Shown: piece after piece, positions 26,436 through 33,899 of the stretch
Position numbering within the stretch: the first letter of the stretch is position 1
Layout: every line of letters begins with the position of its first letter
Source: Mucilaginibacter oryzae
GTDB taxonomy: Bacteria; Bacteroidota; Bacteroidia; Sphingobacteriales; Sphingobacteriaceae
Direction of reading: 5' to 3'
Length of the DNA: 64,000 nucleotides
Assembly: GCF_003148845.1 (NCBI RefSeq)
Contig: NZ_QGHA01000003.1
Span: 400,928 to 464,927, forward strand
Notes under the pieces: generated by a model
What the model was told of the DNA's origin: nothing
The model's input: the letters and a program-made list of their open reading frames with translations, nothing else
Database searches by the model: none
Position numbers and translations under genes: made by a program

Positions 26436-26520
26436 AAAGAAACCGGGATGCCGTAAGTAAGTGTTACTTCGCCTGTCACGCTAAACAAAACGCTTGCTCA
26501 ATGTAGCTCCTGGTTTCTTT
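26436..26520 (+). ncRNA. Y-RNA-like unit 7 (bare stem-loop; probable array terminator)
   Basis: The longest lower stem: AAAGAAACCGGGA (26436-26448) with TCCTGGTTTCTTT (26508-26520, one G-T), T26449 bulged, GC/GC above. The upper stem AGTAAGTGTT (26456-26465) pairs with AACGCTTGCT (26489-26498) with two G-T pairs. The loop is a short acttcgcctgtcacgctaaa-type sequence without tRNA-like arms. The stem runs into tttatttatttttt, so this unit may also end transcription. The first RlaP gene starts 23 bases later, so some read-through or a new promoter is needed. Confidence 0.75.
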
Positions 26521-26543
26521 ATTTATTTTTTACGAAAATAACC

Positions 26544-27299
26544 ATGACACCAACCATACAACAAAAACTCCTGGAGCTTGAGCAGACTGAAAATATAAAA
26601 ATACTTTACGCCTGCGAATCAGGTAGCCGGGCCTGGGGCTTCGCCTCGCCGGATAGTGATTATGATGTGCGCTTTTTTTATGTGCGCCCGCTTGATTACT
26701 ATCTTGGCATAACCGGCATGCCCGACTTCCTTGATCTTCCGCTTAATGATGAACTGGATTTGAGAGGCTGGGATATACGTAAGGCACTTAAGCTATTTCT
26801 TAAGTCGAACGCATCGCCGTACGAATGGCTGCAATCGCCGGTAGTTTACAGGGAAGAAACTGTTTTCGCCGAAGAGCTGCGGGTGCTCATGCCCGGCTAT
26901 TTTTCAACGCGGGCGACAGCTAACCACTATGTTTCGCTGGCATTCAATGCTTTCACCAACGATTTGCAGTCGGACGATATAAACCTCAAGCGCTGCTTTT
27001 ATGCGCTGCGATCGGCACTGGCCTGCCTCTGGATAGCGGACCGGAAAACCGTGCCGCCTATGGAATTTACTAAATTGCGGGTGATGATAACCGATGCAGC
27101 CGTTCAACAAGCCATAGAGCCCTTGCTTGAGCGAAAGGGGCAAGCCAATGAAAAAGCGACGGTTAAATCTGTTCCGGTATTACAGCAGTGGCTTGCCGAA
27201 ACTTTAAGCTATTGTAAACAACAAATACCCGGGCTACCGTCAAGTAAGAGAGAACCCGGTGAGCTTAACTTATTGTTCAAAAAACACATACAACAATGA
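26544..27299 (+). CDS. RlaP/YcgL-type nucleotidyltransferase, first copy
   Basis: This 251-residue protein has the polymerase-beta-type nucleotidyltransferase signature near its N-terminus: GSRAWGFASPDSDYDVRF (about 27-44), the hG-S pattern followed by the two metal-binding Asp of D-x-D (SDYD). A helical C-terminal domain follows. The pattern fits the RlaP family (PF10127), whose members are linked to RNA-repair loci and are predicted to add or remove nucleotides at RNA ends. Its last four bases overlap the next gene (ATGA), so the two are translationally coupled. Placement right after Rsr and the Y-like RNAs supports an RNA role; the substrate is not known. Confidence 0.85.
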   Translation: MTPTIQQKLLELEQTENIKILYACESGSRAWGFASPDSDYDVRFFYVRPLDYYLGITGMPDFLDLPLNDELDLRGWDIRKALKLFLKSNASPYEWLQSPVVYREETVFAEELRVLMPGYFSTRATANHYVSLAFNAFTNDLQSDDINLKRCFYALRSALACLWIADRKTVPPMEFTKLRVMITDAAVQQAIEPLLERKGQANEKATVKSVPVLQQWLAETLSYCKQQIPGLPSSKREPGELNLLFKKHIQQ

Positions 27300-28369
27300 A
27301 TTTTCAGCAGTTAAAGCAAAACCCGCAATGGCTCCTGCTTGATTGTATCAGCGGGAGTACCGCGTATAACCTGAATGTTAAAGGTTCTGATACGGATAAA
27401 AAAGGCATCTTTATGATGCCTCAAAAACAGCTTTACGGATTCGCGCAAACCACCCAGGTAACCAATGATAGTAATGATGAGGTTTATTTTGAAGCAGGCC
27501 GTTTTTTAGAGTTACTTACCAAAAACAATCCGAACATATTGGAACTGTTAAGTACACCCAAACAGTTTGTATTATACCGCCATCAGTTAATGGACCTGAT
27601 AAAGCCGGAGGATTTCCTGTCAAAACTTTGCCTGGATACTTTTGCAGGGTACGCGCATTCGCAGATAAAAAAGGCACGGGGGTTAAATAAAAAAATCAAC
27701 AGGCCGATGGAGGGAGAGCGCCGGTCGATATTAGATTTTTGTTTTGTGATCTATACCAACGGAAGCATCCCGCTAAAGGATTGGTTAAAAGAAACCGGTT
27801 TTGTACAGGAGAATTGCGGACTTATTGCGGTGGATCATTTTAGGGATACCTACCTGTTGTATCATCAGCACCAGTTAACTACCGGCTATTTTAGAGGCAT
27901 AAGTTCGGGGCATGAAGCCGATGACGTACAACTAAGCCCTGTCTCCAAAGGATTAACGCATCTTGCCGTAATGAACTTTAACAAAGACGGCTATTCGGTA
28001 TACTGCAAAGAATATAAGGAGTATCACGAATGGGTAGCTAAACGTAACGAATTACGGTATCAAAGTACCCTATCGCAGGGTAAAAATTATGATGCGAAAA
28101 ACATGATGCACACCTTCCGGCTGTTGAATATGGCCGCCGAAATAGCTAAATATGGCGAGGTAATAGTAAACCGGCCAGATAGGGGTTTCCTGCTGAAGAT
28201 CCGCAGTGGTGAGTTTGAGTTTGATGGCCTGACCCTGATGGTTGAGGAAAAAATGACGGAGATTTCCGAACTATATCGTACATCTCCACTGCCCGACAGG
28301 CCGGATGTACGGAAAGCCGAAGAAGTTTTACGGCAGATGAGGACAGAATTTTACAGTGTAAGCTGCTGA
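27296..28369 (+). CDS. RlaP-type nucleotidyltransferase, second copy
   Basis: This 357-residue member of the same family is longer than its neighbour. The catalytic signature is GSTAYNLNVKGSDTDKKGIF (about 20-39), again G-S followed by SD-x-D. A further conserved stretch is NPNILELLSTPKQFVLY (about 78-95), and the C-terminal half is helical with YCKEYKEYHEWVAKRN and NMMHTFRLLNMAAEIAKYGE. It overlaps the first copy by 4 bases. The two proteins are clearly diverged, so they may act on different RNA ends or form a heteromer. No RtcA or RtcB ligase gene lies in this window. Confidence 0.87.
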   Translation: MNFQQLKQNPQWLLLDCISGSTAYNLNVKGSDTDKKGIFMMPQKQLYGFAQTTQVTNDSNDEVYFEAGRFLELLTKNNPNILELLSTPKQFVLYRHQLMDLIKPEDFLSKLCLDTFAGYAHSQIKKARGLNKKINRPMEGERRSILDFCFVIYTNGSIPLKDWLKETGFVQENCGLIAVDHFRDTYLLYHQHQLTTGYFRGISSGHEADDVQLSPVSKGLTHLAVMNFNKDGYSVYCKEYKEYHEWVAKRNELRYQSTLSQGKNYDAKNMMHTFRLLNMAAEIAKYGEVIVNRPDRGFLLKIRSGEFEFDGLTLMVEEKMTEISELYRTSPLPDRPDVRKAEEVLRQMRTEFYSVSC

Positions 28370-28438
28370 TAAATTTAACCATCCACTTATAACACATCAT
28401 TGTAATTGGTTAAAACCAACGGCGATGTTGTGTTTTTT

Positions 28439-28472
28439 CCGCCGTTGGTGGTGACAACACCAACAACGGCGG
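28439..28472. repeat. GC-rich inverted repeat
   Basis: CCGCCGTTG (28439-28447) pairs with CAACGGCGG (28464-28472), with an inner GGTG/CACC. A T-tract lies on its left (tgttttttcc), so as a terminator it would act on minus-strand transcripts, although both neighbouring genes are on the plus strand. ACCAACGGCG words are repeated just upstream. Confidence 0.5.
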
Positions 28473-28558
28473 GAATGGCGGGAAGTAACAATTACCTTCG
28501 GGTTACCTTTACACCGTTCCGGTATTAATTAAGGAAACCGAACCTGTTAGCCTTAATT

Positions 28559-29242
28559 ATGAACATCATCAAAAAAACCACCCGCTTCATCCTGAAATTT
28601 GTGTTAGGCTTTGTGGCATTTGCACTGCTTTACTTGTTTTCGGCGTTGATCCTTTCGGTATGGAGTGTAGATAAAGAGCCAGGTACACCTAACGATGTCA
28701 CCATCTACATACTCACCAACGGCGCCCATACCGATATAGTTGTACCGGTAAAAACCAATATTATCGACTGGGGCAAAGAAATGAGTTATCAAAACACCAT
28801 TGCGAGAGATACCACCGGCAAATACATTGCTTTTGGCTGGGGCGATAAAGGCTTTTACCTTAATACCCCCACCTGGGCCGATTTAAAATTCGGCACGGCT
28901 TTTAGGGCTGCTTTCGCTTTAAGCACATCGGCCATTCATGCAACGTATCACCCTGATATGCAAACTAATAACAATTGCAGGAAAATAATGATCAGTAATG
29001 ATCAATACAAGCGCGTAGTAGCTTATATCCAAAGCAGCTTTAAGCTGGATGAGAGCGGCAATGTGATCAACATAAAAACAAACGCTAACTATAATAACAA
29101 CGACGCTTTTTATGAGGCTAAGCGCAAGTACAATCTGTTTTATACCTGCAACACCTGGGCTAACAACGCCTTAAAGGCCGGAGGCCAAAAAGCCTGCGTA
29201 TGGACACCTTTTGACAGGGGGATTTTTTATCACTACCGTTAA
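28559..29242 (+). CDS. TIGR02117/DUF2459 family membrane-anchored protein
   Basis: This 227-residue protein has one N-terminal transmembrane helix (about 10-32) and an outside domain. It shows the family marks NGAHTDIVVPVK (about 61-72), AFGWGDKGFYLNTPTWADLK (about 91-110) and a late YTCNTWANNALKAGG, where a Cys-Thr-Asn could form a papain-like active site together with the early His. The biochemical role is not established. It stands alone 190 bases after the RlaP pair, separated by the inverted repeat, so I do not count it in the RNA locus. Confidence 0.85.
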   Translation: MNIIKKTTRFILKFVLGFVAFALLYLFSALILSVWSVDKEPGTPNDVTIYILTNGAHTDIVVPVKTNIIDWGKEMSYQNTIARDTTGKYIAFGWGDKGFYLNTPTWADLKFGTAFRAAFALSTSAIHATYHPDMQTNNNCRKIMISNDQYKRVVAYIQSSFKLDESGNVINIKTNANYNNNDAFYEAKRKYNLFYTCNTWANNALKAGGQKACVWTPFDRGIFYHYR

Positions 29243-29310
29243 TAAGGCTTCATAAAAACGAAAATAGCCGTCGATTTGTGACGGCCATTTCGGTTTGATG
29301 AACATAGGTA

Positions 29311-30282
29311 TTAATTAGCTTTCTCGGCATATTTATCATTTAAATTCAGCAGCATATCTTCCGTCATCAGCCCAACATCGAATTTCGGCTTCCAGCCCCA
29401 ATCGTTGCGGGCTACGGTATCGTCAATGCTTTGAGGCCAGCTATCGGCGATAGCCTGTCGGCTATCCGGTTGGTAGCTTACTTTTAGCTCAGGTATGTGC
29501 TTCTGTATTTCGGCAGCAAGTTCGGCGGCACTGAAACTTAAACCCGATAAATTGTATGATGTGCGGATGCTAATGTGTTCGGCAGGCGCATCCATCAACT
29601 CAAGTGTAGCACGGATGGCATCATCCATGTACAACATTGGCAGGCGGGTATCTTCTGCTAAAAAGCATTCGTAGCTGCCGGTTTTAATCGCTTCATGAAA
29701 TATAGCCACAGCATAATCGGTAGTACCGCCACCCGGAGGAGCCGAATAACTGATCAATCCCGGGTAGCGGACACTGCGAACATCCAAACCGTATTTTTCA
29801 AAATAATAACGGCACCATTGCTCGCCCGCTATTTTACTGATACCGTAAACCGTAGACGGATTGGTAACGCCATCCTGCGGGCAATCAGCCTTCGGAGCAT
29901 CCGGACCGAAAACAGCGATACTGCTTGGCCAGAAAATCTGTTCCAGTTTTTCTTCGCGGGCAACTTCCAACACATTCAGCAGGCCCTGCATATTGATATC
30001 CCAGGCCATTAAAGGGTTTTGTTCGCCCGTGGCCGATAATACAGCCGCGAGGTGGTATATATGGGTAATTTCTTTTTCCTGTACCAAGGCTTGCAGGGCC
30101 GCCTTATCAAGCACATTTAACTGAACGTAAGGGCTTACATAACTTGTTTTTTCATTTACAGGGTGACGGTCTGAAGCGGTAACCGCGTCAACACCATATT
30201 TTAAACGCAGGGCAGCAGTAAGTTCGGTACCAATTTGCCCCAATGCACCAATTACAAGGATAGATTTCTTGTTACTATACAC
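29311..30282 (-). CDS. Epimerase-type L-threonine 3-dehydrogenase
   Basis: This short-chain (extended SDR) enzyme has GALGQIGTEL for NAD binding, YGISKIAGEQW (catalytic YxxxK) and PGLISYSAPPGGGTTDYAVA, a stretch I associate with UDP-galactose-4-epimerase-like threonine dehydrogenases. It oxidises threonine to 2-amino-3-ketobutyrate. The open frame extends 36 residues further upstream (to 30390), but that part is basic and unlike the family, so I chose the GTG at 30282, just before the Rossmann strand (SILVIGALGQIG). No 2-amino-3-ketobutyrate ligase gene is adjacent. Confidence 0.88.
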   Translation of the reverse strand: MYSNKKSILVIGALGQIGTELTAALRLKYGVDAVTASDRHPVNEKTSYVSPYVQLNVLDKAALQALVQEKEITHIYHLAAVLSATGEQNPLMAWDINMQGLLNVLEVAREEKLEQIFWPSSIAVFGPDAPKADCPQDGVTNPSTVYGISKIAGEQWCRYYFEKYGLDVRSVRYPGLISYSAPPGGGTTDYAVAIFHEAIKTGSYECFLAEDTRLPMLYMDDAIRATLELMDAPAEHISIRTSYNLSGLSFSAAELAAEIQKHIPELKVSYQPDSRQAIADSWPQSIDDTVARNDWGWKPKFDVGLMTEDMLLNLNDKYAEKAN

Positions 30283-30398
30283 TTTTATAGATTTTGTAAT
30301 ATTAAAATGCTTTTTTAAGCGAAGGATAAGAGCACTTAGCCGTTCCCGTTGCCATACTGAAGTACGAAGGTTGGGCCTGAAAAAAATCAAAGATTAGC

Positions 30399-30440
30399 CC
30401 CAAAACAACTAATCTCTGTTCTCCATCCTCTAATCTCTTA
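30399..30440. repeat. CTAATCTCTGTTCTCCATCCTCTAATC repeat words
   Basis: The complement of the GATTAGTGG/AGAGGATGGAGAA words seen at 837-949 and 2156-2195. It lies between the GH92 stop and the dehydrogenase upstream region and overlaps the last bases of the GH92 gene. Confidence 0.4.
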
Positions 30441-32726
30441 TTTATGCTTCTGGCTCATGTAAAACGTGATCTCGCCGCCGTTCATGATATCGGTATGGCT
30501 AATGAACAATTTATCAAGCGGCTTACCGTTCAGTACCATTTTTTGTACATATACATTTTTCGGTCCCTGGTTTTTAACGTTTATGGTGAATGTTTTGCCG
30601 TTGTCCAGGTTGATGACAGCGTGATCGACCGCCGGGCTGCCGGTTGAATACTCATCCGAGCCTGGCGCCACCGGGTAAAAACCAAGCGAGGTAAATATAT
30701 ACCAGGCGCTCATCTGGCCGGTATCGTCATTACCACCTAAACCATCGGGAGTTGGTTTGTACATCATCGGTAAAATCATACGTACACGCTCCTGGGTTTT
30801 CCAGGGTTTATCTGTCCAGTTGTAAAGGTAAGCCACATGGTGCGATGGCTCGTTGCCATGAACATAGTTACCAATGATGCCGTCGCGGGTAATATCTTCC
30901 GTTTCAGCAAAATATTTGTCGGGCAGGTTCATGGTAAATAATGAATCGAGGTAGCGTACAAAACGTTTATCGCCGCCCATCATTTTAATCAATCCTTCAG
31001 GATCCTGTGGTGCAAACAGCGTGTAGTTCCAGCTGTTGCCTTCAATAAAACCTTCATTAATGGTGCTCAACGGATCAAATTTGGCACGGAATACACCGGC
31101 AGCCGATTTAGGTCGCATAAAACCTATCGTCGGATCGTAAACGTTTTTATAGTTTTCAGACCGTTTGATGAACTCCCGGTAAATATCATTGCGGTTTAAC
31201 TTTTTGGCTAACTGAGCGATAGCCCAATCATCAAAAGCATACTCTACGGTTGATGATACCGACACGCCGCTTCTTTCGTCAGGGATATAGCCTTTATCCA
31301 TGTACTCACCAATACCCTCATAATCGCGGTGGCGGGCGGTGGCTACGCAGGCATCCAGCGCTTTATTGGCATCAAAGTTTGCATTGCCTTTTATCACGGC
31401 ATCGGCAATTACCGCCACACTGTGATAACCGCTCATACACCAGTTTTCATTACCCGAGTTTGACCATACCGGCAGCATATGCTCCGGGCTTTGATCATAG
31501 TGGGCCAGCATGGATTGTACCATATCCGCGTTGCGCTTCGGCTCAATGATATTAAACAGCGGGTGCAGCGCGCGGTAAGTATCCCAAAGCGAAAAGGTAG
31601 TATAATTGGTAAAACCATCGGCCTTATGTACGTTTTGATCTAAACCTTTGTACTGACCATCTGCATCCATGTACACGGTTGGGTTAATCATGGTGTGGTA
31701 CATGGAAGTATAAAAATTCAGTTTAGTTTCTTTACTTCCGCCAATTTCAATTTTGTGCAGTTCCTTTTCCCACAATTGCTGCCCATCGTTTTTTACTTTA
31801 TCAAAGTCCCAGCCCGGCACCTCGGTGCGCATGTTGTTCAGCGCGCCGTCCATGCTTACCGGCGAAATAGCGAACTTAATCTTGATCTTCTCGCCCTCTT
31901 CGGTTTTGAAATCGAAATAGGTACGCAGCTGTCTTCCGGCAATTTCAGGGAAGTTTTTTACCTGGTTGAATTTACCCCAGAAACCGCCGTACACCTCGCG
32001 TTTGTCATATTTTTTGTAGCCATGCTGATAAAATGGTTTTGAAAAACTCATGGCAAAATACAGGGTACGCGTACGGGCCCAGCCGTTGGTTTGACGGAAG
32101 CCTGTTACGGTTGAATCATTTACTATGCGCAGGTAAGTCCATACATTTTTATCAGAATAGTTGTAGATGCCCGCCATCAGATCAAGAATAATGTGCGATT
32201 GATCTGACTTAGGGAAGGTGTACTGATGGAAACCTACCCTCGCCGTGGTGGTTAACTCGGCAGTGATGTTGTTGGCATCAAGCTTTACCTTGTAATAGTT
32301 GGCGGCGCTTACCTCGTTCTGGTGCGAAAATGCAGAACGATAGCCGCTACCTGGTTTATCGGCAGTACCCGGATTAAGCTGCAGCTTACCAACGGTAGGC
32401 ATAATTAAAAAATCGCCCAGGTCAGAGTGCCCCGTACCGCTGAAATGCGTGTGGCTGAAGCCCACAATGGTTTTATCGTCGTACTGGTAGCCCGCGCAGT
32501 ATTTGTAAACATCCGGGTTGTAATGACCATCTTTTTCGTAACCGGCCGTATCTGTTTCGGGGCTAAGCTGCACCATGCCAAACGGCACTGTAGCGCCCGG
32601 GTAGGTATGCCCCATGCGCTGTGTACCGATAATGGGGTTTACATAATCTACCAGTTTTTCGGCTTTGTTCTGGCCCTGCGCATATACCGCCGAACCCATT
32701 AATAATACTGTAAGTATCCGCTTCAT
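30438..32726 (-). CDS. GH92 family alpha-mannosidase
   Basis: This 762-residue exported enzyme (signal peptide about 1-18) matches glycoside hydrolase family 92, calcium-dependent inverting exo-alpha-mannosidases acting on N-glycan or yeast mannan side chains. Visible family segments are YVNPIIGTQRMGHTYPGA, IVGFSHTHFSGTGHSDLGDF, NENWCMSGYHS, and GYIPDERSGVSVSSTVEYAF with the C-terminal GNDDTGQMSAWYIFTSLG. It is not in a SusC/SusD locus here. A CAAACGTTTG palindrome about 150 bases upstream may be a LacI-type operator. Confidence 0.95.
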   Translation of the reverse strand: MKRILTVLLMGSAVYAQGQNKAEKLVDYVNPIIGTQRMGHTYPGATVPFGMVQLSPETDTAGYEKDGHYNPDVYKYCAGYQYDDKTIVGFSHTHFSGTGHSDLGDFLIMPTVGKLQLNPGTADKPGSGYRSAFSHQNEVSAANYYKVKLDANNITAELTTTARVGFHQYTFPKSDQSHIILDLMAGIYNYSDKNVWTYLRIVNDSTVTGFRQTNGWARTRTLYFAMSFSKPFYQHGYKKYDKREVYGGFWGKFNQVKNFPEIAGRQLRTYFDFKTEEGEKIKIKFAISPVSMDGALNNMRTEVPGWDFDKVKNDGQQLWEKELHKIEIGGSKETKLNFYTSMYHTMINPTVYMDADGQYKGLDQNVHKADGFTNYTTFSLWDTYRALHPLFNIIEPKRNADMVQSMLAHYDQSPEHMLPVWSNSGNENWCMSGYHSVAVIADAVIKGNANFDANKALDACVATARHRDYEGIGEYMDKGYIPDERSGVSVSSTVEYAFDDWAIAQLAKKLNRNDIYREFIKRSENYKNVYDPTIGFMRPKSAAGVFRAKFDPLSTINEGFIEGNSWNYTLFAPQDPEGLIKMMGGDKRFVRYLDSLFTMNLPDKYFAETEDITRDGIIGNYVHGNEPSHHVAYLYNWTDKPWKTQERVRMILPMMYKPTPDGLGGNDDTGQMSAWYIFTSLGFYPVAPGSDEYSTGSPAVDHAVINLDNGKTFTINVKNQGPKNVYVQKMVLNGKPLDKLFISHTDIMNGGEITFYMSQKHK

Positions 32727-32875
32727 TTATTTAATATCATTAATTCCCTCAGCAGGAATTTATTATCAGCACAGGTGCGTTTTGTGTATGTTATAAACTT
32801 TAATTTTTTGTTTTGACAAGGTTGCTAATTTATATAAAACCTCCGGCTTAATACCCAGTGGCTTAATTTGTTACG

Positions 32876-32885
32876 CAAACGTTTG
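32876..32885. promoter_or_regulatory. LacI-type operator candidate upstream of GH92
   Basis: CAAACGTTTG is a perfect 10-bp palindrome with a central CG, in context TTACGCAAACGTTTGTAAAG. It shares the AAACGTTT core with the two sites at 33615 and 33843. Confidence 0.45.
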
Positions 32886-32892
32886 TAAAGGT

Positions 32893-33564
32893 TTAAATAG
32901 CCGGGTTAGCGGCGTAGGCAGCCCATAGCTCATCAACTGTTTTGCCGGTCAGGTTTTTCCAGCTATCGGAAGTGTAAGTATGTTCTCGCAGTTGCTTATC
33001 CAGCGTTTTTACCAAACCGGGCTTTACATTTCTTTCAATCCACAGCAAAAACCTCGCTGTTACGCGGTAAGCGTTATCATAATTTTGGGTTGATTTAAAT
33101 GGCGGCAATGCCCATTTGGCGCCCGCATTATCCACACCAAATTTATTGCGGGCAAAATCGGCAATACCTTCGGTTAACCAGCCCGGCCCATCGCTGTTAC
33201 CGTAATTCTGTACAATGTGCATTACCTCGTGGGTAACCACATCTATATCGCCGGGATATTTGGCCATGTATTTAGCGCTGAACACAACGGTATCATTACC
33301 TGTAGCGGCAACACCATCGTAAGCGGTATCAATAACAAACGTTACTTTTTTTGATGTTTTTTTGTTATATTCCTTAGCCAGTTTTGGGTAAACTTCAAAA
33401 AAGGTTTTAACCAATCGGTCCTTCAGTGTAGTGCTGAAAGCCGGATCTTTATTGATAAAAGTTACCTGGTAGCCTTTCTGTTTAAAAACTTGCTGCGCCG
33501 CGGTAATATGGCTTGAACAAATGCCCGAAATAATGAGCGAAAAAAAGATGAGTGTTTTTTTCAT
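32893..33564 (-). CDS. Basic secretory protein-like zinc peptidase
   Basis: This 223-residue exported protein (signal peptide about 1-22) matches the plant-type basic secretory protein family. The zinc-site motif HEVMHIVQNYG (about 112-122) is followed by GPGWLTEGIADFARNKFG, the third ligand region, and a late YRVTARFLLWIE helix. Members are putative secreted metallopeptidases. It lies between the GH92 gene and the LacI gene on the same strand, and its upstream region holds two AAACGTTTT palindromes, so it is probably controlled by that regulator. Confidence 0.88.
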   Translation of the reverse strand: MKKTLIFFSLIISGICSSHITAAQQVFKQKGYQVTFINKDPAFSTTLKDRLVKTFFEVYPKLAKEYNKKTSKKVTFVIDTAYDGVAATGNDTVVFSAKYMAKYPGDIDVVTHEVMHIVQNYGNSDGPGWLTEGIADFARNKFGVDNAGAKWALPPFKSTQNYDNAYRVTARFLLWIERNVKPGLVKTLDKQLREHTYTSDSWKNLTGKTVDELWAAYAANPAI

Positions 33565-33614
33565 TTATTGATTTGATGTGTTAATTGATGTTGAGGTTAA
33601 AAACCGGCCAAATA

Positions 33615-33634
33615 TAGATAAAACGTTTTATCTA
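33615..33634. promoter_or_regulatory. LacI-type operator, perfect 20-bp palindrome
   Basis: TAGATAAAACGTTTTATCTA is perfectly self-complementary with a central CG, the hallmark of LacI/PurR-family operators. It lies 50 bases upstream of the secretory-protein start. Confidence 0.75.
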
Positions 33635-33842
33635 AACAGGTATACTTTATTATAATATTATTGCTAAATAATAAACAAAATTATCAAAAACTAACGCCTG
33701 CTGCCTTCAACCAGCAGGCGTTATGATTAATTAAACAATATTAAGGGAGAAAGAACTGAGAAGCATTTTAAGATAGCAACGCAGCACAAATTGGCTGGGC
33801 CTGACCTACGGTATTACTCAACTGTTTTCAAATTTAAACAAA

Positions 33843-33854
33843 TAAAACGTTTTA
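33843..33854. promoter_or_regulatory. LacI-type operator, second site
   Basis: TAAAACGTTTTA, a 12-bp palindrome identical to the core of the 33615 site, lies 228 bases from it. The spacing could allow looping. The 335-base gap 33565-33899 otherwise shows only a CGCCTGCTG/CAGCAGGCG hairpin at about 33694-33721. Confidence 0.6.
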
Positions 33855-33899
33855 CCAAATGGTTTTTTTAACTATTCCCCGTTAATTTTTCATTTTTAA

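Noticed and set aside
25571..26470. CRISPR-like array (recurring TGCCGTA...TACTTCG words)
   Set aside because: Unit lengths vary from 72 to 153 bases, the recurring words are arms and loops of stems, and there are no cas genes.
30283..30390. Upstream extension of the threonine dehydrogenase
   Set aside because: 36 basic residues unlike the family; the Rossmann strand begins just after the GTG at 30282.
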